Of a stretch of 64,000 nucleotides of DNA, positions 9,112 through 17,466 are shown piece after piece. Origin of the DNA: Bradyrhizobium sp. AUGA SZCCT0176 (GTDB lineage Bacteria > Pseudomonadota > Alphaproteobacteria > Rhizobiales > Xanthobacteraceae); assembly GCF_018130145.1 (NCBI RefSeq), contig NZ_JAFCMB010000001.1, forward strand, positions 930,001-994,000, written 5' to 3'. Each line of letters starts with the position of its first letter. Within the stretch, counting starts at the first letter, position 1. Position numbers and translations under genes: made by a program. The notes beneath the pieces were generated by a model. That model saw nothing but the letters and a program-made list of their open reading frames with translations, did no database searches and was not told where the DNA came from.

Positions 9112-10419
9112 CTAGCCAGGGAACGCTATCCGCGGCAGCAGCATCACGATATCAGGAAACACCGTGATGATGGCAACCGCCAGAACGAGCAAAAAGAAGA
9201 ACGGCAGGGCCGCCTTGGCGACGGTGTTGGAATCCTTGCCGCTCATGGTCTGCAACACGAACAGGTTGAAGCCGACGGGCGGAGAGACTTCAGCCATTTC
9301 CACCACCAGCACCAGGAAAATGCCGAACCAGATGAGATCGAAGCCGGCCTGCTTCACCATCGGAATGACGATGGCGGTGGTTAGCACGATCATGGAAATG
9401 CCGTCGAGGGCCGTGCCGAGCACGATGTACATCACGGTGAGCGCCGCGATCAGCGCATAGGGACTGAGCTGGAGACCGTTCACCCAGTTCGCCAGCGCCA
9501 GCGGGATGCCGGTATAGGCCATCGACGTGCCCATGTAGGAGGCGCCCGCCAGGATCAGCAGGATCATGCAATTGACCCGCGTTGCGCCCATGACGCTGGC
9601 CCAGAACGCCTGCCAGGTCAGCGCGCCCTGCCACCACGCGATCGCGAGCGATCCCAGGACGCCCCAGGCCGCACATTCCGTCGCCGTCGCCCAGCCCATC
9701 AGCAACGACAGAAAGACGAAAGCGATCAGCAGCAGACAAGGGAACAGATTGAGTGATTCCGAGATGCGCTTGCGAAAGCTCATCGGCGGGTCGGCCGGCG
9801 GCGTGCGCTTCGGATTGGCAAGCGACCAGACGGCGATGTAGCCGGAGTAAAGCGCCATCACCAGCAAGCCCGGCAGAAAGCCGGCGAGGAAGACCTGGAT
9901 GATGGAGACGTTGGCCTGCACGGCGTAGACCACCATGGTGATCGACGGCGGGATCAGAATGCCGAGCGTGCCGGCGCCGGCCAGCGAGCCGAGGCTCAGG
10001 CCTTCGTCATAGCCGCGCTTCTTCAGCTCGGGCAGCGCGATCTTGGCCACCGTGGCGCAGGTCGCGGCCGATGATCCGGAGACGGAACCGAACACGCCGC
10101 AGGCGAGCACGTTGACGTGCATCAGCCGGCCCGGCAGCCAGTTCAGCCACGGCGCAAATCCACGAAACATTTCTTCCGAGAGCCGCGTGCGAAAGAGAAT
10201 TTCGCCCATCCAGATGAAGAGCGGCAAGGCTGCCAGCGACCACGACGCGCTGTTGCCCCACACCGTTGTCGCCAGCACGCTGCCCGCCGGAATGGCGCCG
10301 CCGGCGAATTGCATGCCGGCCCATCCCGTCGCCATCAAGGCGACGCCGATCCAGACGCCGGCACCGAGCAGCAGCGCAAGAAATCCCAGCAGGATGGCGG
10401 CGATCGAGAGCAGCTCCAT
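9112..10419 (-). CDS. dctM: TRAP transporter large permease subunit
   Basis: Multi-pass inner-membrane protein of 435 aa, about twelve helices, forming the transport channel of the TRAP system. Landmarks are CGVFGSVSGSSAATCATVAKIALPELKKRGY near residue 110-140 (quoted in parts: GSVSGSSAATCATV and ALPELKKRGY), GTLGILIPPSI, and MAEVSPPVGFNLFVLQ near the end. ATG 10419 lies one base after the stop of the small-permease gene, so translation is probably coupled. With its neighbours it makes a Q-M-P operon. Confidence 0.94.
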   Translation of the reverse strand: MELLSIAAILLGFLALLLGAGVWIGVALMATGWAGMQFAGGAIPAGSVLATTVWGNSASWSLAALPLFIWMGEILFRTRLSEEMFRGFAPWLNWLPGRLMHVNVLACGVFGSVSGSSAATCATVAKIALPELKKRGYDEGLSLGSLAGAGTLGILIPPSITMVVYAVQANVSIIQVFLAGFLPGLLVMALYSGYIAVWSLANPKRTPPADPPMSFRKRISESLNLFPCLLLIAFVFLSLLMGWATATECAAWGVLGSLAIAWWQGALTWQAFWASVMGATRVNCMILLILAGASYMGTSMAYTGIPLALANWVNGLQLSPYALIAALTVMYIVLGTALDGISMIVLTTAIVIPMVKQAGFDLIWFGIFLVLVVEMAEVSPPVGFNLFVLQTMSGKDSNTVAKAALPFFFLLVLAVAIITVFPDIVMLLPRIAFPG

Positions 10420-10420
10420 G

Positions 10421-10966
10421 TCAGACCCCGCTCTGCATGGCGCGCTCGACGATCTCTTCGGCGCTCTTTGGTTTCGGCAATTCGTAGCGCGGCGGAAAAC
10501 CGCGCAGGACGTGGATCAGCTCATCGACAAAGGCGATGAAGAGAATCACGAGGCCGCCGCTGTAGCCGAGCTGCGGGATCCACAGCGGCACCGCGATGAC
10601 GCCTTGCGAAATGTCGAAAAATTTCCACGACTGCCACGTCATGACCGAAGCGTGCCAGGCGAAAAAGCCGATGAAGCCGGTGCCGACGAAGAGCGCGGCG
10701 ATCTCCACATAGTGGCGGACGCTGTCGCTGAGGCGGTCGATCAAAAGACCGACGCGGATCATCTCGCCGTGCTTGAACGTATGGGCGAGCCCGAGGAAGG
10801 CCGTCGCCGCCATGCACCAGGAGATGAAATCATCGCCCGCCGGAATGTTGATGCCGAGCGGCCGGCCGGCCGACAGCAGCATCATCAGCACGAAAATCGC
10901 AATCAGGAAAAGTCCGGCGAGATAGCCGGAGAAAAGATAGAGCCGATCGAGAAGCAGGCGGATCAT
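10421..10966 (-). CDS. dctQ: TRAP transporter small permease subunit
   Basis: Four-helix inner-membrane protein of 181 aa, the usual DctQ size. The helices lie at about residues 15-37, 45-66, 83-105 and 125-150, with SWCMAATAFLGLAHTFKHGEM between the second and third (read in parts: CMAATAFLGLAHTFKHGE). It pairs with DctM. It is the first gene of the operon, so the promoter should lie in 10967-11167, where I see no clear box. Confidence 0.9.
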   Translation of the reverse strand: MIRLLLDRLYLFSGYLAGLFLIAIFVLMMLLSAGRPLGINIPAGDDFISWCMAATAFLGLAHTFKHGEMIRVGLLIDRLSDSVRHYVEIAALFVGTGFIGFFAWHASVMTWQSWKFFDISQGVIAVPLWIPQLGYSGGLVILFIAFVDELIHVLRGFPPRYELPKPKSAEEIVERAMQSGV

Positions 10967-11167
10967 CGTGTGTTCTTTCCCCTCACGCGCAGATTGCCCG
11001 GAAGCAATAGACGTACCATTTCAGCCAACCGTCCCGGCCGGAAATGCCCGTCAGCCGTGCTCGAAACGGGCGACTGAAGTCAATCCCGAAAAGCGCGGGC
11101 AGGGTTTCCGAGTTGTTCAGAGCCGTCAATGGGACGTTCTGGGAATGCCGAAGAGGACCGCCACGAA

Positions 11168-11464
11168 CTATTTCAGCGCCAGCACGACCTCACCCGCCGC
11201 CGGATCGGTGACGCCGAGACCGCCGCCGAGGTCTTCGAGCGTATCGCGAAAGGAATTGAGGGTCGCGATCATGTTCGGCCGCGCCGCGACGCACGCGTCC
11301 ATGTCTTTCCACTCGGCGATAATGCAGTAGGAGCGGTCGCCGGTCTTGATGATGTTGGCGTGCGTCAGGCCCGGCCACGTCGCTTCAACGTTCTTGTGGG
11401 CATCCAGAAACTCCTGATCGCGTCCTGGTTTCACTCGGAAACGCACCGTATTGAAAGCGGTCAT
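11168..11464 (-). CDS. Antibiotic-biosynthesis-monooxygenase-like (ABM) small protein
   Basis: Small cytoplasmic protein of 98 aa with a ferredoxin-like dimeric barrel fold suggested by FNTVRFRVKPGRDQEF at the start and SYCIIAEWKDMDACVAA in the middle. ABM proteins include quinone-forming monooxygenases and many of unknown role. The start at ATG 11464 is supported by GGAGAAGG just upstream; an in-frame extension to 11662 would add 66 residues of low-quality sequence and was not used. The gene lies between the TRAP operon and an ABC binding-protein gene. A 32-bp motif at 11568 lies about 100 bases upstream. Confidence 0.8.
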   Translation of the reverse strand: MTAFNTVRFRVKPGRDQEFLDAHKNVEATWPGLTHANIIKTGDRSYCIIAEWKDMDACVAARPNMIATLNSFRDTLEDLGGGLGVTDPAAGEVVLALK

Positions 11465-11567
11465 CGGCCTTCTCCCCTCGCCTTTGAGGGTGCCGAGGAT
11501 ACCCAGCCTGCACACGGTTGCGCAATACAATAGGGTCCCTGACCCGCCGCCGCGAGCAGTCCTATGC

Positions 11568-11599
11568 CTGCAATGCGAGAATGTCCTGAACTCGTCTGA
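11568..11599. promoter_or_regulatory. Second copy of the 32-bp shared motif
   Basis: CTGCAATGCGAGAATGTCCT followed by GAACTCGTCTGA; 29 of 32 positions match 7538-7569. It lies upstream of the ABM gene, in inverted orientation relative to that gene, and downstream of the binding-protein gene. Confidence 0.5.
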
Positions 11600-11665
11600 C
11601 CTGCTGACCTTGCGCCTCTTTGGTTGGTCTCGCGGCCGATTGCTCGGGACGGCGCTTCTCAACTC

Positions 11666-12661
11666 TCATTCAATCACCTCGTCGGCGCGCACAAGGATCG
11701 ATGGAGGAATGCTCAGACCGAGCGCCTTTGCGGTCTTCAGGTTGACCCCAAGCTCAAACTTTGTCGGTTGTTGGACCGGAAGATCGGCGGGCTTCGCGCC
11801 CTTCACGATCCTGTCGACGTAGCTGGCGGCGCGCCGAAGCATGTCCGGCGTGTTGGCGCCGTAGGCCAGCAGCGCACCTGCGCTGGCAAGTCCGAACGGC
11901 GGTGCAGCAAACACCGCCGGCAGCCGGTGCCTGGCGGCTGCCTCGATGATCTGGACGCGGTTCACGAAGAACATGCCCTCGATCGTCGACACCAGGAGCC
12001 CGTTGGCTTGTTCCCGCGCTTGCGCGACGGCGCCTTCGAGGTCGTTGGGCTGGCGCGCCTCCACCGGGTGGACGGTGAAGCCCAGGGCCGGGGCCGCCGC
12101 CTGCACCTCCTTCAACACGAGCGTCGCATCGAGGACTGCCGGGTTTACGAGTACAGCAAGCCGGGACAGGCCGGGAATGGCCTCCTTGCACAATTCGACG
12201 TTCTTGCCGACTTGCTCGACCATCAGGTTGGAAAAGCCGGTGATGGTTCCGCCAGGCCGCTGAAGGCTCGCGACGAACCCGAACCCAACAGGATCGGACA
12301 CGTTCGCCATCACGATGGGGATCGTCGTGGTCGCCTGCTTCAGGAGCCGCACGACCGTCGCGGAGGGCGCCACGATGACATCGACCTTGAGCCGCACCAG
12401 CTCTTCGGCAATGCCGGGCGCAAGCTCGACCTTTCCCTCCGCGAAGCGTGCCTCGATTGCGATCGTCTCGCCCTCGACATAGCCCAGCTCACGCAGCCCC
12501 TGGCGGAACGCCTCCTGAAACGGCGCTACCTCCGATCGGGAAGCAATCCAGACAATGCCAACGCGCGGAATTACCGACTTCTGCCCATGTGCTGCGAGCG
12601 GCCACAGCGCCGATCCGGCCAAAGCCCTGGCGAAGTCCCGCCGATGCAATAACGCCGCCAT
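11666..12661 (-). CDS. ABC transporter substrate-binding protein, PF04392/TrpX-like
   Basis: Periplasmic binding protein of 331 aa. The signal has a twin-arginine look (LLHRRDFARALAGSALWPLAAHGQ read in parts: HRRDFARAL then WPLAAHGQ). The mature protein begins PRVGIVWIASRSE and has IPIVMANVSDPVGFGFV and the SLQRPGGTITGFSN block, all seen in the DUF534/TrpX type of binding protein. ATG 12661 was chosen over ATG 12676 because GGAG lies 6 bases before it. No permease or ATPase gene is adjacent. It lies 40 bases after the hydroxyacid dehydrogenase and could be co-transcribed with it. Confidence 0.85.
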   Translation of the reverse strand: MAALLHRRDFARALAGSALWPLAAHGQKSVIPRVGIVWIASRSEVAPFQEAFRQGLRELGYVEGETIAIEARFAEGKVELAPGIAEELVRLKVDVIVAPSATVVRLLKQATTTIPIVMANVSDPVGFGFVASLQRPGGTITGFSNLMVEQVGKNVELCKEAIPGLSRLAVLVNPAVLDATLVLKEVQAAAPALGFTVHPVEARQPNDLEGAVAQAREQANGLLVSTIEGMFFVNRVQIIEAAARHRLPAVFAAPPFGLASAGALLAYGANTPDMLRRAASYVDRIVKGAKPADLPVQQPTKFELGVNLKTAKALGLSIPPSILVRADEVIE

Positions 12662-12701
12662 CGAACTCTCCGTCATGAGCGAGCACGTCTCAGAACCGGC
12701 C

Positions 12702-13919
12702 CTAGAACTTTCGTACCAGATCCGGCGTGATCTCGCTGATGCTGCGGATGCCGAGCAGCGCGAGGTCGCGGTCGATCTCGGCATGGAGCAGACTGATGGC
12801 GCGCTGCACGCCGGCCTCGCCGCCGGCGATCGCAGCATAGAGGAAGGGACGGCCGACCCAGACGAAATGGGCGCCGAGCGCTAAGGCCTTGATCACGTCG
12901 GTGCCGCGGCGGATGCCGCCGTCGACCATAACCGTCATGCCTTTCGCCTCGGCCGCAATCTCCGGCAGCGTGCGCAGGCCCGACATCGTGTAGTCGAGCT
13001 GGCGACCGCCATGGTTGGAGAGCATCACGCCATCGACGCCGCTCTCGCGCGCGATCCGGGCGTCGGTGGGCGAGACCAGTCCCTTGACGACGAGCTTGCC
13101 CTTCCAGCGCTTGCGGATCAGTTCGACATGCTTCCAGGCGAGCTGGTCGCGGGCGCCGATGTTGCGCATCAGATTCTTGGCCAGCACCGGCGGGCCACGC
13201 TGCGCGTCCATGTTCTCGAAATGCGGCATGCCGTGGTTCTTCACGGTGCGCAGCCACGTGCCGAACAGCCAGTGCGGATGGGTTACCGTGTCCCAGGCGA
13301 CGCGCGGCGTGATCGCCAGCGGCACCTGAAAGCCGTTGCGGATGTTGTTCTCGCGGTTGGGCGGCACCGGCACGTCGGCGGTGACGACGAACGTGTCGTA
13401 GCCGGCCGCGGCGACGCGGTCGACCAGCGGCTCGATACGGGCGGGCAGGCCCGCCAGATAGGCCTGGTACCAGGCGGCCGGATTTTCCCGGCGCACGTCC
13501 TCCAGCGTGATCAGCGAGGAGGCGGAGAGAATCATAGGCACGTTTTCGGCGGCGGCCGCACGCGTCAGCACGATGTCGCCGCGATAGGCGCACAGTGCCG
13601 AGGAGCCCATCGGCGGAATGCCGAACGGCGAGGCGTAGCTCTTGCCGAACAGCGTCGTGGTCTGGTCGCGGCCGGAGACGTCGTTGAGCACGCGCGGCAC
13701 GAAGCCATATTCGTCAAAGGCTGTGCGGTTGTCGCGGACCGCGGCGTCGGTCTCGGCGCCGCCGGCAATATAGCCGTAGAGGAATTTCGGAATCCGCCGC
13801 CGCGCCGTAGCTTCGAAATCGTCGAGCGAGAGATAGCGTTTCAAGGCGCGCGGCACCTCGCTCGTGGCGCGGGTCACGGTCGGCGGCGGAGCGGTCAGGC
13901 CAGCGGATTTATCGAGCAC
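12702..13919 (-). CDS. FMN-dependent alpha-hydroxyacid dehydrogenase (LldD-like)
   Basis: Flavoenzyme that oxidises L-2-hydroxyacids such as lactate, 405 aa. The TIM-barrel landmarks are present: FLYGYIAGGAETD near the start, the PMGSSALCAYRGD block, the phosphate/FMN site LVVKGLVSPTDA (Lys), and the active-site SNHGGRQLDYT with its His and Arg, followed by VMVDGGIRRGTDVIKALALGA. Membrane-bound LldD and soluble oxidases share these, so the electron acceptor cannot be decided here. It is upstream of the TrpX-like gene and downstream of mlaD, all on the minus strand with short gaps of about 40 bases. Confidence 0.92.
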   Translation of the reverse strand: MLDKSAGLTAPPPTVTRATSEVPRALKRYLSLDDFEATARRRIPKFLYGYIAGGAETDAAVRDNRTAFDEYGFVPRVLNDVSGRDQTTTLFGKSYASPFGIPPMGSSALCAYRGDIVLTRAAAAENVPMILSASSLITLEDVRRENPAAWYQAYLAGLPARIEPLVDRVAAAGYDTFVVTADVPVPPNRENNIRNGFQVPLAITPRVAWDTVTHPHWLFGTWLRTVKNHGMPHFENMDAQRGPPVLAKNLMRNIGARDQLAWKHVELIRKRWKGKLVVKGLVSPTDARIARESGVDGVMLSNHGGRQLDYTMSGLRTLPEIAAEAKGMTVMVDGGIRRGTDVIKALALGAHFVWVGRPFLYAAIAGGEAGVQRAISLLHAEIDRDLALLGIRSISEITPDLVRKF

Positions 13920-13961
13920 GGCGGAGCAGTCCCTGTTCTTGGTTTATTATCGGGCAATACG

Positions 13962-14762
13962 CTATCGCCTGGCGGGGGGCGCGGCAAACTTGCTATTGTT
14001 GATGGACTGGCTGAGATCGATCAGCATTTTTCGGGCTTCTTTCAGCGCCGTGTCGGACTTCTTGTCGAAGCTTACGATCAGTTCGCGCATCGAAATCACG
14101 GTCGGCAGCAGTTCGCCGCCATATTTGTCGCTGCCGAGCCCGCCGAGGAAATCCGTGGTCTTGGTCAGGGCGCTGTCGACGGAACTGATACCTGCATCGG
14201 CGGTGCCGATGATGCTGCTGATCCGCTCGCCACTGCCAGAGAGCGAAGCCGTGAATGTTTCGAAATTGCGCAGCGTGTCTTTCACCGCGACTTCATTGTC
14301 GGCGATCACCTTGTCGACGTTGCGCAGCGCCACGCGGATCCTTTCCTGCATGTCCAGCAGTCCTTCGGGATCCGCGGTCAGTTCGGGAATGCCGTCGGCG
14401 CCGAGCGGCGGCGGATCGACCGTGCCGCCGGTAAAGGAGATCGCGGCGATGCCGGTCAGACCCTGGAATTCGAGGCCGACCTGGGTGTCCCTGCGTACCG
14501 GGGTGTTGCCGTCGATCATGGTGAGCACGACGACGCGGCGCGGATGGTCCAGCTGCATCGACACCACTTCGCCGACCCGGACCCCTGCGAAATTCACGCT
14601 GCCGCCCTGGCGCAGGCCGGAGGCGGAGCCCTCGAAGATCACCCGGAACGGCGTCTTCTGCTTATTGCTGGCGAATTTCTGATAGCCAAGGAACGAGCCG
14701 AGCGACCCGGCGATCAGCGCCAGGGTCAAGGTCCCGATCATCAGATTGCTGGCGCGCGCCAT
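13962..14762 (-). CDS. MlaD family (MCE-domain) protein
   Basis: Inner-membrane anchored periplasmic protein of 266 aa. One N-terminal helix (about residues 8-27) is followed by a single MCE domain (about 38-115: FRVIFEGSASGLRQGGSV, FAGVRVGEVVSM, TGIAAISFTGG) and a helical tail. MCE proteins form hexamers that carry lipids between membranes. The start ATG 14762 has AGGA 8 bases upstream; a longer frame to 14870 adds a tail without signal character. The partner permease, ATPase and MlaC genes are not in the window near it, so it is a separated subunit. Confidence 0.88.
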   Translation of the reverse strand: MARASNLMIGTLTLALIAGSLGSFLGYQKFASNKQKTPFRVIFEGSASGLRQGGSVNFAGVRVGEVVSMQLDHPRRVVVLTMIDGNTPVRRDTQVGLEFQGLTGIAAISFTGGTVDPPPLGADGIPELTADPEGLLDMQERIRVALRNVDKVIADNEVAVKDTLRNFETFTASLSGSGERISSIIGTADAGISSVDSALTKTTDFLGGLGSDKYGGELLPTVISMRELIVSFDKKSDTALKEARKMLIDLSQSINNSKFAAPPARR

Positions 14763-14838
14763 CAGCGGAATCCTGCGAAGCAGGTCCGAGTGATAGCGGA
14801 TTTGGCGCGGCAAGTCACCGCAACCAGGCTGTCCAAAA

Positions 14839-15768
14839 CTAGCTGGTCGCGGGCCTTCGCGACGCCACAAAAACCCCGGTCAGGACCAGCGCAAACCCTA
14901 AGAAGTGGAACGGCTGCGGGTGCTCGCCGAGGAAGGCGATCGACATCACGGTTCCGAACACCGGCACCACGTGAAAGAAGGGCGCGGCGCGGTTGGCGCC
15001 GATCAGCTGCACCCCGCGATTGAAGCAGAGATAGGCCAGCGTCGAGGGAAACAGCGCCACATAAAACAGCGTCAGCAGGTTGGCGGTGTCGATCCGCATC
15101 AGGGGCCGCGCGAACAGTTCCCAGATGAACAGCGGGATCAGGCACGCCGCGCCGGCGCCGAAAGTAAAGGCGACGAACGACAGGCCGTGGATGGCGGGGC
15201 GTTTCAGCGACAGCACCGAATAAAGCCCGAAGATCGCCAGCGCCACGATGAAGATGAGGTCGCCTTTGTTGAACTCGATGTTCTTGAGCGTGGTGAGATC
15301 GCCGTGCAGCAGGATCACGAGCACGCCGGCCAGCGACAGCAGAACCCCGCCGGCCTGAGCCAGCGTCAGCCGCATGCCGAACAGGACCAGCGACCACACT
15401 GCGACGATCAGCGGCCCGGCCGACTGCAGCAGCAGCGTGTTGAGCGCCTGGGTGTGTTCGAGCGCCCAATATTGCAGGGTGTTGAAGGCGCCGATGCCGG
15501 TGATCGACAGAAAGATCATGATGCCGAGGCGGCCGCGGATCGCGGCCCAGTCATGCACCAGATGTTTCCAGGCAAACGGAAGAATGATGAGGAAGGCGAA
15601 CGACCAGCGCAGGAACGACAGCGTCACCGGTGGGATATGCCCGGCGGCGAGGCGGCCGACGATGGCGTTGCCGGCCCAGCACAGCGCGGTGATGCTGAGC
15701 AACAAATAGGGCTGGTTGGCGATCCAGGTCGCGGGCTGCGCGGGCGCGTTGGGATCGGAAGCAGACAT
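14839..15768 (-). CDS. EamA/DMT-family transporter (paralogue of 6519-7454)
   Basis: Ten-helix inner-membrane exporter of 309 aa. It shares with the earlier paralogue the NQPYLLL start of helix 1, CWAGNAIVGR, HTQALNTLLLQSAGPL, LFPSTLAYLCFNRG and GANRAAPFFHVVPVFG. ATG 15768 was chosen because it gives the same N-terminal length as the paralogue; ATG 15792 is also possible, and neither has a strong ribosome site. It is followed 77 bases later by mlaD on the same strand. The two copies bracket a 7.4 kb stretch with the TRAP and hydroxyacid genes. Confidence 0.88.
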   Translation of the reverse strand: MSASDPNAPAQPATWIANQPYLLLSITALCWAGNAIVGRLAAGHIPPVTLSFLRWSFAFLIILPFAWKHLVHDWAAIRGRLGIMIFLSITGIGAFNTLQYWALEHTQALNTLLLQSAGPLIVAVWSLVLFGMRLTLAQAGGVLLSLAGVLVILLHGDLTTLKNIEFNKGDLIFIVALAIFGLYSVLSLKRPAIHGLSFVAFTFGAGAACLIPLFIWELFARPLMRIDTANLLTLFYVALFPSTLAYLCFNRGVQLIGANRAAPFFHVVPVFGTVMSIAFLGEHPQPFHFLGFALVLTGVFVASRRPATS

Positions 15769-15931
15769 TCGCAAAAACAAGGCCCGGTTCATGACGCCGC
15801 GGCCCGCCCGGCGATGCAAGCCGGGCCGGAGAAGGTCGCCCGGCCTGTGTCACAGACACCGATTTGCCGCGTTCATCAATGGGGCAGATGCATCGCGACC
15901 ATGCGCGGAGGGAGATGCGCGGGCGTTCCGG

Positions 15932-16315
15932 TTAACCCGCTTGGTCGGGGCCCGCGGCCTGACGCTTGACGATCTGCTCGGCGAGCTGGATCAGCATCCG
16001 CTTGGTATTGGCGTCCTGCAGCTCGCGGAACACGCGCAGCAAACGCAGTTCGAGCAGCGCCTGCATCGTGTCGGAATTGGCGATGCCGGATTGCGGCTTG
16101 GTCGACGGCGACAGGCCTTCGAACAGATCGTGGGAAACACCGAGCGCGTCCGCCACCTGCATCAGGCGGCCGACGCTCACGCGGCCCGACCCGTTGTTGG
16201 TTTTCGGAGTCGGCTGGCCAGCGAGTACTTCCGCAAGATCGTTCTGCGAAAGCCCGAGCGCGAGCCATCGCGCCTTCACCAGTTGATCGATTTGCCCGTC
16301 GGTCGACTTGCTCAT
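15932..16315 (-). CDS. XRE-family helix-turn-helix regulator
   Basis: DNA-binding protein of 127 aa with one HTH of the Cro/CI type in the first 65 residues (LGLSQNDLAEVLAG then VSVGRLMQVADALGVSHDLFEG), followed by a helical tail (LLELRLLRVFRELQD) likely for dimerisation. The starting ATG is at 16315, 9 bases after the stop of the LysR gene, so the two are probably one transcript. Rhizobial proteins of this build control quorum or biofilm genes, but that is a family guess and not shown here. Confidence 0.85.
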   Translation of the reverse strand: MSKSTDGQIDQLVKARWLALGLSQNDLAEVLAGQPTPKTNNGSGRVSVGRLMQVADALGVSHDLFEGLSPSTKPQSGIANSDTMQALLELRLLRVFRELQDANTKRMLIQLAEQIVKRQAAGPDQAG

Positions 16316-16324
16316 TTGTCTCGC

Positions 16325-17374
16325 TCAGCCAATCTTTGACCGTGATTCTTTCATGAAACCAGCGAACAGATTCACCAGCGGCTCACCCTTGTAGGTTTTC
16401 TGCAAATCGTCGGGATGGACAAACTCATCCCGAAACCACGGATATTTGCGGCCGTCGAACGCCTGGATGGTCCAGTCGATCAATTGCTTGACGCGTGGAA
16501 TCCGCTTCGCATCGGGATGGTAGGTGAGCCAGATGTCGAGCGGAAACTGGACGCCGAGATCGAGCGGAATCAAGGGCCCGGCGATCGCCGGTATGTAGGT
16601 CGGCAACCAGCCGATGCCGGCGCCTTTGGAGACGGCCCAGACATGCGCGCTGGAGACGTTGTTGCGCATCGCGACAAAGCCGAGCTGTTCGCGTCCGGCA
16701 TGCCGTTCGTACATCTCCTTGCCTTTGGTCTGCTCTGCGTCCTGAATCACCATGCGATGATTTTGCTGCAGGTCCTTCAGGTCTGTCGGCATGCCGTAGA
16801 TTTCGACATAGGATGGACTGACGAACGGCATGATGTGAAGCCGGCCGATCTTGACCCGCTTCAGGTTGGGATTAGCGGGCTCCTCGAGTTGCACGGCGAC
16901 ATCGGCTTCGAGCCGGAGCACGTCCGCCGATCGCATTTCGCATTTCAGATCGACCAGCAGTCCGGAGTAGACCCGCTGGAATTCGACCAGCCGGGGCGCC
17001 AGCCAGAAAGTGCCGAGCCCCTCGGTCACAGCAAGCCGGACCTCGCCGGTGAGCGCCGGCGTCGCCCGGCTTAGCGCGCGGTCGAGCCCGAAGGACGCCT
17101 CTTCCATCCGCTTGGCGGCGTCCAGAACCGCCTCGCCTTCCGGCGTCAGCCTGATGCCGTCGACGTGGCGGGTCATCAGCGGCGTCTTGTAGGTATTCTC
17201 CAGGACTGAAATGCGCTTGCTGAGGAAATTGGCGGACATGTTCAGCTCCGCAGCCGCGGCGCGGAAACTTCCGGTTCGGGCGACGGCCAGGAAAATCCGG
17301 ACCAGATCCCAGTTCGCCATTCGTCCCGGCATGTGCGCGCCGCTGTGCGCGCCCCTGCGCTCACCTGAGTGCAT
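16325..17374 (-). CDS. LysR-family transcriptional regulator
   Basis: Regulator of 349 aa with an N-terminal winged HTH (NWDLVRIFLAVARTGSFRAAA read in parts: LVRIFLAVARTGSFRAAA) and a C-terminal periplasmic-binding-like effector domain. ATG 17374 has GAGG 8 bases upstream; ATG 17332 and 17320 are alternatives that would start closer to the HTH. It diverges from the GNAT operon with only 92 bases between start codons, the classical layout for a LysR gene and its target. The effector is unknown. Confidence 0.9.
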   Translation of the reverse strand: MHSGERRGAHSGAHMPGRMANWDLVRIFLAVARTGSFRAAAAELNMSANFLSKRISVLENTYKTPLMTRHVDGIRLTPEGEAVLDAAKRMEEASFGLDRALSRATPALTGEVRLAVTEGLGTFWLAPRLVEFQRVYSGLLVDLKCEMRSADVLRLEADVAVQLEEPANPNLKRVKIGRLHIMPFVSPSYVEIYGMPTDLKDLQQNHRMVIQDAEQTKGKEMYERHAGREQLGFVAMRNNVSSAHVWAVSKGAGIGWLPTYIPAIAGPLIPLDLGVQFPLDIWLTYHPDAKRIPRVKQLIDWTIQAFDGRKYPWFRDEFVHPDDLQKTYKGEPLVNLFAGFMKESRSKIG

Positions 17375-17466
17375 ACAAATCGCCTCGTTTGTCGCCTTCT
17401 AATTTAAGGGAACCATATTTCTATTATTGGCAGAAAACCAAGTTTTACACAATCAAGAGACGATCA
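17375..17466. promoter_or_regulatory. Divergent promoter region, LysR gene and GNAT operon
   Basis: This 92-base gap between divergent starts is visibly AT-richer than its neighbours (TAATTTAAGGG, TTTCTATTATTGG, AAGTTTTACACAAT). LysR operators of the T-N11-A kind would be expected here. No exact site is claimed. Confidence 0.5.

Noticed and set aside
13011..15023. A 670-codon plus-strand frame over the hydroxyacid dehydrogenase and mlaD genes
   Set aside because: Shadow of two well-supported minus-strand genes; its residues are His/Arg-rich and unlike a protein.
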